From Myxococcota bacterium (GTDB lineage Bacteria > Myxococcota_C > UBA6777), in the NCBI GenBank assembly GCA_963169055.1, contig CAUJFU010000511.1, forward strand, positions 1-18,994: 18,994 nucleotides of DNA, written 5' to 3'. A model generated the notes under the pieces. It saw only the letters and a program-made list of their open reading frames with translations, was not told where the DNA came from and ran no database searches. Shown here one piece after another: positions 6,377-13,576 of the stretch; positions within the stretch are counted from its first letter, which is position 1; each line of letters begins with the position of its first letter. The position numbers and the translations under genes were made by a program.

Positions 6377-7705
6377 ATGATGAGAGCCACCGCATGGACG
6401 TTTTTGACGCTCGTGTTGGTTGGTTCGTGGTTGGGCTGCGGCCCTGTCACGGACCCGAAGACACAACAAACCGCTGAACTGACCTATTATCGGGACATTA
6501 AACCGATCATGGATGCGAAGTGCGCCAATTGCCACACGCAAGACAACATCGGCCCGATGCCGCTTGACAGCTACGAGATGGCCCACAAGTTCCGCGACTT
6601 CTCGAAGCTTCAGATCGAACAAAACAAGATGCCTCCGTGGAAAGGCAACGATCAGTGTAACGAATACACCAACAACATCGCGCTCACGGCAGAAGAACGC
6701 CAAAAGCTCCTTCGTTGGATAGAGATCGGCTCCCCGCAAGGCGACCCCAAGGACACGCCCCCCACCCAAACCAAAAGCAGCGGGCTCGAAAAAGCCGATC
6801 TGACGTTGACGCTTCCTGTTGCGTATGTTCCGACCAAAACTCCCGACGACTACCGTTGCTTTGTGGTGGATTGGCCCCAAACAAGCACCACCTACATCAC
6901 GGGCTACCACGTCAAAGCAGGCAACCGAAAGATCGCGCACCACCTGATCGCTTATGTGGTCGCTCCCAAGGACGTCCCCAAGCTGCTCGACCTCGACAAC
7001 AAAGAAGAAGGCCCGGGCTACACTTGCTTTGGTGGCCCCAAAGTCAATGCAGGATGGGTGGGCGCGTGGGCTCCGGGTGGAGGGGCGCAATTGTACCCCA
7101 AAGGCACAGGGATCAAGATCGAACCGGGTTCCAAGATCGTCTTGCAAATGCACTACAACGTCCTTCAAAGCAACCCTGAACCCGATCAAAGCAAGATCGA
7201 ATTTCAACTCGCAGACAAAGTAGAAAAAGAAGGGCTGCTCGTTCCTTATTCCAACCTACTTGGTGGTTGGAACGGAAAAGGGATGGAGATCCCCGCAGGT
7301 CAATCCGATGTCAAACATGAGTTCAAGGCGGATATCGTTTCTTTGTTGAAAGCGCGTTCTGCCCCAAAACTCGAATCGATCACCATCCACAGCGCCACTC
7401 TTCATCTCCATCTGCTCGGTAAATCGGCCAAATTATACGTCAAACGCTCGGACGCAAAAGAAGATTGTATGCTCGATATCCCCAAGTGGGACTTCAATTG
7501 GCAGTATATGTACGACCTCAAAACGCCGATAACCCTCAAAGCAGGGGACGAATTGGGGATCGTGTGTCACTGGGATAACTCTCCTGAAAATCAGCCCATC
7601 ATCGACGGGAAACGCGTGATCCCCGGGAATGTGTATTGGGGCGATGGAACCCGAGATGAGATGTGCCTTGGCGTTGTCTACCTCACGTACAACACGACGC
7701 CTTAG
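6377..7705 (+). CDS. c-haem / copper type II monooxygenase-like (PHM fold) lipoprotein
   Basis: The product is 442 residues from the ATG at 6377, with AAGGAG 6 bp upstream; a second ATG follows directly. The frame is open further upstream, but only as an overlap of the TatT-like gene. A hydrophobic signal ends at Cys21 (SWLGC), probably lipidated. Residues 35-120 form a small cytochrome c-like domain with a single CANCH haem site (C49, C52, H53) and MPPW (Met85) as possible distal ligand. Residues 140-442 match the two-copper core of peptidylglycine alpha-hydroxylating / dopamine beta-monooxygenases: HH (188-189) and QMHY (His259) for copper A; HLHLLGK (His343, His345) and DEMC (Met429) for copper B. 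The expected ligands are all present, so an active ascorbate- or haem-reduced monooxygenase is plausible; the substrate is unknown. It is followed 56 bp later by the Cys-rich lipoprotein gene, probably co-transcribed. Confidence 0.88.
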   Translation: MMRATAWTFLTLVLVGSWLGCGPVTDPKTQQTAELTYYRDIKPIMDAKCANCHTQDNIGPMPLDSYEMAHKFRDFSKLQIEQNKMPPWKGNDQCNEYTNNIALTAEERQKLLRWIEIGSPQGDPKDTPPTQTKSSGLEKADLTLTLPVAYVPTKTPDDYRCFVVDWPQTSTTYITGYHVKAGNRKIAHHLIAYVVAPKDVPKLLDLDNKEEGPGYTCFGGPKVNAGWVGAWAPGGGAQLYPKGTGIKIEPGSKIVLQMHYNVLQSNPEPDQSKIEFQLADKVEKEGLLVPYSNLLGGWNGKGMEIPAGQSDVKHEFKADIVSLLKARSAPKLESITIHSATLHLHLLGKSAKLYVKRSDAKEDCMLDIPKWDFNWQYMYDLKTPITLKAGDELGIVCHWDNSPENQPIIDGKRVIPGNVYWGDGTRDEMCLGVVYLTYNTTP

Positions 7706-7761
7706 CGTCGAGTGCGCAAAGGTTGTCTGCCTCGGTAGATAGGAAGTATTGGAGGTTTGTG

Positions 7762-9339
7762 ATGTGGTTTCGTTGTTGTTGTTGGTTGGGATGTGTTGGC
7801 TTGTTGTGGTTGGGCGCGGTGGCGTGCGGAGGAAAGACTCCTACACCCACGGGCGTTTGTGGCGGTGACGCATTGGGTGTCTGCCCTGACGGCGCACAAT
7901 GTAGGCAAGTCAAACTGAGCGGCAGCAACAAAGCCAACTTTGTGTGTGTGCAGATCCGCGAAGGCTCGAATGTTGGGGGCGTATGTGACGGACGCACGGA
8001 TCGTTGTCAGTCCGACCTCTTTTGCTACACCCCCGAAGGACGGACCGCAGAGAGTTATTGCACGCGAGAATGCACCACCCCATCCGATTGCCTCAAAGGG
8101 TATCTTTGCCAGACTTTCGGAAACAGCAAAGCCTGCTTGCGGCAATCCACCAACGCCACAGAGGGATGCCGCTGCAAAAGAGACGGCGGCTCTTGCAGCG
8201 AAAACGGACACACCGATTGCGCCCTTGATGACGGTTATTTCTGCCTATCTAGCGGCCCTAAAGATCCACAGGCGATCTGTGTCAAGTCCTGCGATCCCAA
8301 AGACCCGCAAGCCTGCAAGACGGGGTTCTTCTGTTCACAAGATACGACAGGTCGGTTTCTTTGTGTAAAAGAGGCTTTTTCTCGACAAGACCTTGGAGGA
8401 AATTGCGCAAACCACGGAAAAGCAGAGTGCAAACAAGATCTCTTTTGCTACAACCAATACGACAGCGATCCCGACGCCTACTGCTCACAACGCTGCAATC
8501 CTTATCAAAGCGATAGCTGCCCTGCGCGTTTTGTCTGCGAATCACCACGCATCGACGATCCTTTCCTTTGCATCCCACGCGGCACCAAAGATCTCGGCGA
8601 TGATTGCTCCAAAGAAGGCTATCGATCTTGTCGTTCGGGCTATTGTGCGCGCCCTGATCGCAGTAGCTCCGAGGCTTTTTGCTCTCAACGCTGCAATCCA
8701 AGCCAAGACGATTGCCCAAGCGGTTTTTCGTGTCGGTTATTTGGGAGTTTGTATCGGTATCTTTGCGATCGCGCCCAAGTCGGTGGGATCGGTACGATCT
8801 GCAACAAAAACGGCGATGCGTCTTGTGCAAGCGGCCTTTGCATCTCCCCTCAACAAGGCGCGATCAACCGCATCTGTAGTCAGGTCTGCGATGCACAAAA
8901 GCCCTGCCCAACGGGCTGGAAGTGCGCAACGGATCGCCAAATTTGCCTCCCCGATACAGGCAACGGACAGATCGGCGACCCATGCCAACAAACCGAGGAT
9001 TGCTTCCTTGGAAACTGTGTCACAAATGCCGCAGGGAAGCGCTTTTGCACTCAAAGCTGCCAACAAGACGCCCAATGCCCCACGAATTACACCTGCCAAA
9101 CCTTCGGGAATGGCCGATTTTGTATGCCTCAAACCACACAACAAGGCAAAGTCGGCGATCCTTGTCCAAACGGCGCAGGCGATTGTTCTAGCAACGTCTG
9201 CATCACCGACGCTCTCCAAAGCCGCACTTTTTGCTCACAGCCTTGCGGCGATGGAGCCCCCTGCCCCGCTCCTTTCAAATGCCATCCCGTCACACCCGAG
9301 GCCGGATTTTGTACCCCCCAAGATTACCAAACCCCTTAA
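7762..9339 (+). CDS. Seven-module Cys-rich lipoprotein
   Basis: The product is 525 residues from the ATG at 7762, with GGAGG 6 bp upstream. A Cys-containing hydrophobic signal ends in GAVACGG (Cys22), giving a likely lipoprotein. The rest is built of about seven modules of 50-70 residues, each with the pattern (L/I/V)GxxC...C.sg.C...(F/Y)C(S/T)qxC....CP.gf.C.....C. Module starts include VGGVCDG, LGGNCANHG, LGDDCSKEG, IGTICNKNG, IGDPCQQT and VGDPCPNGA. The conserved, even Cys number suggests disulfide-stabilised modules in the periplasm or on the cell surface. Such repeats are frequent in myxobacterial and bradymonad exported proteins; no catalytic motif is seen. A single related half-module occurs in the small lipoprotein at 18011-18415. 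It follows the copper/haem gene by 56 bp. Confidence 0.85.
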   Translation: MWFRCCCWLGCVGLLWLGAVACGGKTPTPTGVCGGDALGVCPDGAQCRQVKLSGSNKANFVCVQIREGSNVGGVCDGRTDRCQSDLFCYTPEGRTAESYCTRECTTPSDCLKGYLCQTFGNSKACLRQSTNATEGCRCKRDGGSCSENGHTDCALDDGYFCLSSGPKDPQAICVKSCDPKDPQACKTGFFCSQDTTGRFLCVKEAFSRQDLGGNCANHGKAECKQDLFCYNQYDSDPDAYCSQRCNPYQSDSCPARFVCESPRIDDPFLCIPRGTKDLGDDCSKEGYRSCRSGYCARPDRSSSEAFCSQRCNPSQDDCPSGFSCRLFGSLYRYLCDRAQVGGIGTICNKNGDASCASGLCISPQQGAINRICSQVCDAQKPCPTGWKCATDRQICLPDTGNGQIGDPCQQTEDCFLGNCVTNAAGKRFCTQSCQQDAQCPTNYTCQTFGNGRFCMPQTTQQGKVGDPCPNGAGDCSSNVCITDALQSRTFCSQPCGDGAPCPAPFKCHPVTPEAGFCTPQDYQTP

Positions 9340-9355
9340 AAAATATTTTCATTTC

Positions 9356-9375
9356 AGCTAGATAGCTCTTTTTTT
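9356..9375 (+). terminator. Possible intrinsic terminator after the Cys-rich gene
   Basis: The dyad AGCTA-GA-TAGCT lies at 9356-9367, 17 bp after the stop codon at 9337-9339. One base (C) separates it from seven consecutive T at 9369-9375. The stem is short and AT-containing and the symmetric loop is too tight, so the effective stem is only 3-4 bp. Position and T run fit a terminator; strength is uncertain. Confidence 0.4.
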
Positions 9376-9462
9376 GAGAAAAAATTGACAGTATTTGCGG
9401 CGTATGATAGCCCAACCTTTGAAGCATGGTACAAATGTATAGGCGTTCTTCGTCCAAAAAAC

Positions 9463-9517
9463 TGTGTATTTGATTTCGTAAAGTTGTGTATTTGATTTGT
9501 AAAGCTGTGTATTTGAT
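9463..9517 (+). repeat. Three helically phased 12-bp repeats upstream of smc
   Basis: TGTGTATTTGAT occurs exactly three times, starting at 9463, 9485 and 9506. The start-to-start distances are 22 and 21 bp, two helical turns. The spacers (TTCGTAAAGT, TTGTAAAGC) are also similar, so the full unit is about 21 bp. The array lies about 105-160 bp upstream of the smc start in an AT-rich 281-bp gap. It looks like an operator or iteron-type binding site, or a young minisatellite. No protein-coding frame explains it. Confidence 0.75.
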
Positions 9518-9620
9518 CGTCCTCCACCCAAGCGTAGAAATCAAGAAATCCCCTCCGATGGGTCGCACCATTTTTGAGTAAAGGCGGCGCACCTCCGAAG
9601 GCAAACAAAGGGCGAAGATC

Positions 9621-12600
9621 GTGAGACTCAAGCGCATCGACCTCGAAGGCTTCAAATCATTCTGTGACCCTGTGACGATCGTATTTGATCACAGCATTGT
9701 GGGAGTCGTTGGCCCCAATGGATGCGGAAAAAGCAACGTCCTTGACGCGATCCGTTGGGTGATGGGCGAACGCAGCGTCAAAAACTTGCGTGGAAAAGAA
9801 CGGCTGGATGTGATCTTTGCGGGGAGCGAAAAGCGCAACCCTGCCCCCCAAGCGCGTGTGACGTTGACCCTTTCAGACGTCGCACCAGAATACCGACCCG
9901 AAGGACTCCAAGATCACTCCGAGATCGCGATCACACGGGTCCTCAAACGCAGCGGAAACACCGAATACCTCGCCAACGGCGAACCTTGTCGGTTGCGCGA
10001 TATCCGAATGCTTTTCCTTGGAACGGGACTCGGCAACAAAAACAGTTACGCTCTCCTCGAACAAGGCCGTGTTAGCGCATTCATTCAATCAACGCCCGAA
10101 CAGCGGCGACTTTGGATCGAAGAAGCAGCGGGCATCACGCGCTACAAAGAACACCGCAAACAAACCGAAAGCAACCTCAACAGCACCGAAGGCAACCTCG
10201 AACGGCTCAACGATATCTTGCGAGAACTCGGGCAACAGCGAAAAAATCTCCAGAGACAAGCCAGCAAAGCCCGACGCCATCGCCTTTTACGCGAAGAGAT
10301 CGAACACCTTGATCTGTATCTTGCGGCCCACCGCTTTCTCGAAAATTGGGCAAAAGAACGCCAACTCAAGCTCATCCTCGAGGATCTCAGCAGCGCAGAA
10401 CAAGCGTTGCGCGAAGCCATCCAACAACAAGAACAAGCCCTCGAAGAAAACGAACAAAAACTCAAACAAGAAGCGGGACACATCCAAGAAGAACGCGAAA
10501 AACTCCAAAAAAACCAAGCACGTGTCGCCCTCTTGGAACAATCCGCAGAACATCTTCAAAGCGATGCTGGTGGCCTCAAAACACGTCAAGATCAACTGAT
10601 CGAAGAACAACAGCGCACCACCGAACAACAAAAACAAGCCGCCCACCAAGAACAAGTGATCACGAACCAGATCGAACAACTCCAACAAGAAGGCGGCGAT
10701 GCTCACGAATCGCTCGAACAGCTCAGCGGCGAACTGGAAGAACTCAACGAACGACTCACCGAAGCCGACCGATGGATCGAGGCGATCAAAGGCGACGTGA
10801 TCGAAGCCGTCACCAAAGAAACAACGGCCCGCAACCACACGCAAGAACTCGGTCGCCGCCAACAAGAACTTCAACAGCGCCAAGAACGCCAACGCACCGA
10901 ACTCGACGAAGCTACCGCCCAAGAAGCGATGGCTCGCGCCCAACAACACAAAAACATCGAAGAGCTCGAGCGCAACCGCGAAGATCAAGAAACCATCCTC
11001 CACGCCCAAGAAGACGTCAGCGCCCGCAAAGAAGCCCTCAAAGAGCAAGTCGAACAATCGCGTGTACGCCTCCAACAAAGCCGACAGATCCTTGCCGAAC
11101 GACGGGCCAAACTGGAATCTCTCGAAGAGATCCAATCCCAATATCAAGATCTCAACGAAGCTGCACGTGCGCTTTTGCTTTCGCGAAACACCGACGGTCC
11201 ACTCGATAACGCCCAATTACTCGGACTTGTGGCTGACTTGATCGACGTTCCCCAAGCTTACGAAGGCCCGATCGCTTCTGCCCTCGGCGATCGCCTGCAA
11301 TACTTGGTGATCGATCGCCCCGAAGATGCGCGGATCGCGATCGAATATCTCGAACAACAACAACTCGGACGCACGGGCTTTTTTGCCAACCCCAAACAGC
11401 CTGCAAGCTTTGAAGAAAGCCTGCCACGTGACCCGTCGATCCGAGGAAGTCTGCTGCATCTCGTTCGAGAGTGCGCACCTACCGCCTTTTTGACACATCT
11501 GTTGCGCCCCTTTGTGCTGGTGGGTGATCTGGATGATGCTTTGCGTCTGCGCCCCCTACTTCCGCTGCATCTGACGCTCGTCACAGAAAAAGGCGAACTC
11601 GTCCACGCGGACGGTGCGATCGTTGGCGGGGTTCAGCGCAGCGCAGGACTTGGGATGATCCAGCGAAAACGCCAAATCCGCGAACTGACCGAAGAAGTCG
11701 AGCAACTCGATGAGCAAACCCTTCGTTTTGAAGATCTTCTTGCGGATCAAGAATACGAGCACGAACAACTGACCCTTCAATTGGCCCAGTACCGCGAACA
11801 ATTACAACAAATCGCTCTGCGACAAACCAAGCTCTTGGCCGATCAAGAGCGCCTCGAACAAGAAGTCGCTCGACACAAAGATCGTGTCCATCGGCTCCAG
11901 CTCGAGATGCGCCAACTTCAACAAGAGCAGACCAACCTCCAAGAAGCCCAAGCCGAGGCCCAAAAAAGCCTTTCGATCTACGAAGACCTGCGCAAACAAC
12001 ACGAAAAGCGCCTACAAGACGCAAGGATGCAGATCGAAGCCGACCGCCAACGTCAAGCGATCTTGTCGCGCCAATGCACCGACCTCAAAGTGCGTATCGC
12101 AGCCCAACGCGAACGCCTCGAAGCCCTCCAACAACAACACAAAAGCCTCGCAGGCCGCCAAGACTACCTCAAGCGCCGCAGCATCGAGATCGACGCCGAA
12201 CGAGAACTCCTCAGCGAAAAACTCAACGAAAAGCGCCAAGGCCACGAAGAACTCAAGGCCGAGATCATCGCACTACGCCAAGCGATCCAAACTGACGAGG
12301 CGCGCATTCAAACCCAACACAAGGGCTTTCTTGCGCTTGAAACACAACACCAAAAAACCCGAAAAGAGGCCGAGAGCCTCCGCATCCAGATCGAGAAAAA
12401 CCGCGAACAACGCACACAACACCTGCTCACACTGCGCGAAGTCGTCGTCAAACTCAAAGCTCTCAATGATGATATCCGCCAACGCTACAGGCTTTCCATC
12501 GGGGAAACGTTGCCCAAGCACCACTGTTCTCCCCGTCCCACCGAACAAGAACCCAAGCGCCTCAAAGAGCTCCAACAAGAACTCGCACGGCTCGGAGACG

Positions 12601-13226
12601 TGAACCCCCTCGCAGAAAAAGAATACGATGAGATCGACGAACGCTACAACTTCTTGAAAGAACAAGTCGCTGATCTCGAAAAAACCGCCTCGTCGATCAA
12701 AAACACCTTGCGCAAATTGGATCAACAGATCCGCGAAGAATTCTTCGCAACCTACGAAGCCATCCGAGGGCACTTTGCAACCCTCTTCCCCAAGATCTTT
12801 GAGGGCGGAAGTGCCGAGCTTTTGCTCACAGATCCCAAAAATCTCCTCGAAACAGGCGTCGAGATCATGGTTCGACCCCCGGGAAAACGCCGTCAAACCG
12901 TCGCGTTGCTTTCGGGTGGTGAAAAAGCGATGACCACAATTGCCCTATTGTTCGCCTTTTTCCTCTATAAACCCTCACCCTTCTGCGTTCTTGACGAAGT
13001 GGATGCGCCCCTCGATGACGTCAACATCGATCGCTACAACCACGTCCTGCGCGAACTCTGTCAACTCACCCAATTCATCGTCATCACCCACAACAAGCGC
13101 ACCATGGAGATGACCGACCACCTCTACGGCGTCACCATGCAAGAACCCGGCGTATCCACCGTCGTCGCCGTTCGTCTCGAAGCACGCAGCCAAGCCGAAT
13201 CCTTCCCTCGTGCCTACGCCGGTTGA
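9621..13226 (+). CDS. smc: Chromosome partition protein Smc
   Basis: The product is 1201 residues, the usual bacterial SMC size. It is the ATPase of the SMC-ScpAB condensin that compacts and individualises replicated chromosomes by DNA loop extrusion. Domains in order: N-terminal ABC head with Walker A GPNGCGKSN (about 31-39), first coiled coil (about 170-515, very rich in Gln and Glu), hinge (about 520-675), second coiled coil (about 680-1010), and C-terminal head with signature LSGGEK (1097-1102), Walker B FCVLDE (Asp1125, Glu1126) and the PLDD D-loop. All catalytic motifs look intact. The start is GTG at 9621, at the very start of the conserved MRLKRIDLEGFKSF segment, with AAAGGG about 8 nt upstream. 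ftsY follows on the same strand after 350 bp; scpA and scpB are not in the window. Confidence 0.98.
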   Translation: MRLKRIDLEGFKSFCDPVTIVFDHSIVGVVGPNGCGKSNVLDAIRWVMGERSVKNLRGKERLDVIFAGSEKRNPAPQARVTLTLSDVAPEYRPEGLQDHSEIAITRVLKRSGNTEYLANGEPCRLRDIRMLFLGTGLGNKNSYALLEQGRVSAFIQSTPEQRRLWIEEAAGITRYKEHRKQTESNLNSTEGNLERLNDILRELGQQRKNLQRQASKARRHRLLREEIEHLDLYLAAHRFLENWAKERQLKLILEDLSSAEQALREAIQQQEQALEENEQKLKQEAGHIQEEREKLQKNQARVALLEQSAEHLQSDAGGLKTRQDQLIEEQQRTTEQQKQAAHQEQVITNQIEQLQQEGGDAHESLEQLSGELEELNERLTEADRWIEAIKGDVIEAVTKETTARNHTQELGRRQQELQQRQERQRTELDEATAQEAMARAQQHKNIEELERNREDQETILHAQEDVSARKEALKEQVEQSRVRLQQSRQILAERRAKLESLEEIQSQYQDLNEAARALLLSRNTDGPLDNAQLLGLVADLIDVPQAYEGPIASALGDRLQYLVIDRPEDARIAIEYLEQQQLGRTGFFANPKQPASFEESLPRDPSIRGSLLHLVRECAPTAFLTHLLRPFVLVGDLDDALRLRPLLPLHLTLVTEKGELVHADGAIVGGVQRSAGLGMIQRKRQIRELTEEVEQLDEQTLRFEDLLADQEYEHEQLTLQLAQYREQLQQIALRQTKLLADQERLEQEVARHKDRVHRLQLEMRQLQQEQTNLQEAQAEAQKSLSIYEDLRKQHEKRLQDARMQIEADRQRQAILSRQCTDLKVRIAAQRERLEALQQQHKSLAGRQDYLKRRSIEIDAERELLSEKLNEKRQGHEELKAEIIALRQAIQTDEARIQTQHKGFLALETQHQKTRKEAESLRIQIEKNREQRTQHLLTLREVVVKLKALNDDIRQRYRLSIGETLPKHHCSPRPTEQEPKRLKELQQELARLGDVNPLAEKEYDEIDERYNFLKEQVADLEKTASSIKNTLRKLDQQIREEFFATYEAIRGHFATLFPKIFEGGSAELLLTDPKNLLETGVEIMVRPPGKRRQTVALLSGGEKAMTTIALLFAFFLYKPSPFCVLDEVDAPLDDVNIDRYNHVLRELCQLTQFIVITHNKRTMEMTDHLYGVTMQEPGVSTVVAVRLEARSQAESFPRAYAG

Positions 13227-13576
13227 TCTCGTCTCGATAGCCACAACACAACAAAACCACCCCCGCGACAGCCTCTCGATCACGTCGGTAGCAACGGCTT
13301 TTGCGCCGATTCAACCCACCACAACACCACACCCGCAACAGCTTTCCTGCCAACACCGCATCTCGATAGCTTTCACCAACGCCGTCCCCCGAGAACTCCC
13401 GCCCACAGCAAACCTTCGCCCGCACTTTCGTTCTCTGATATCGACTCCATCCGCCGCGAATTGACAAGCCGCTGCTTTGTCGCTATCTCTTCTCACCCAT
13501 AAAACGCCTCTTCTATGCGTTTCTTCATCCCCGACCGTGCCGACTTCCCCTTTTAACCGACCACAAGGAGTCGCTT
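13227..13576 (+). other. smc-ftsY intergenic region
   Basis: These 350 bp have no convincing gene. The sequence is rich in CAA/CCA/CAC and holds short imperfect repeats: CTCGATAGC appears twice (near 13235 and 13365), and the surrounding CACAACAC / CGCGACAGC-type words recur. This suggests a degenerate duplication or eroded sequence. The promoter at 13461-13489 is the only regulatory site I can support. No intrinsic terminator follows smc, so read-through into ftsY is possible. Confidence 0.4.
13461..13489 (+). promoter_or_regulatory. Sigma70-type promoter candidate for ftsY
   Basis: TTGACA (13461-13466) is a perfect -35. After 17 bp comes TATCTC (13484-13489), which keeps the conserved TAT of the -10. 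The ftsY start codon lies 87 bp downstream. This suggests that ftsY can be transcribed independently of smc. Confidence 0.45.

Noticed and set aside
9385-9408. TTGACA and TATGAT upstream of smc as a promoter
   Set aside because: The spacer is only 12 bp, too short for a sigma70 promoter, and no good -10 lies at 16-18 bp from the TTGACA.
9463-9517. CRISPR array
   Set aside because: Only three 12-bp repeats with 9-10 bp similar spacers and no cas genes. The spacing fits phased binding sites instead.
10287-11216. 309-residue open frame on the minus strand opposite smc
   Set aside because: It is antisense to the SMC coiled coil, Phe/Leu-rich because it mirrors Gln/Glu codons, and has no ribosome-binding site or recognisable domain.
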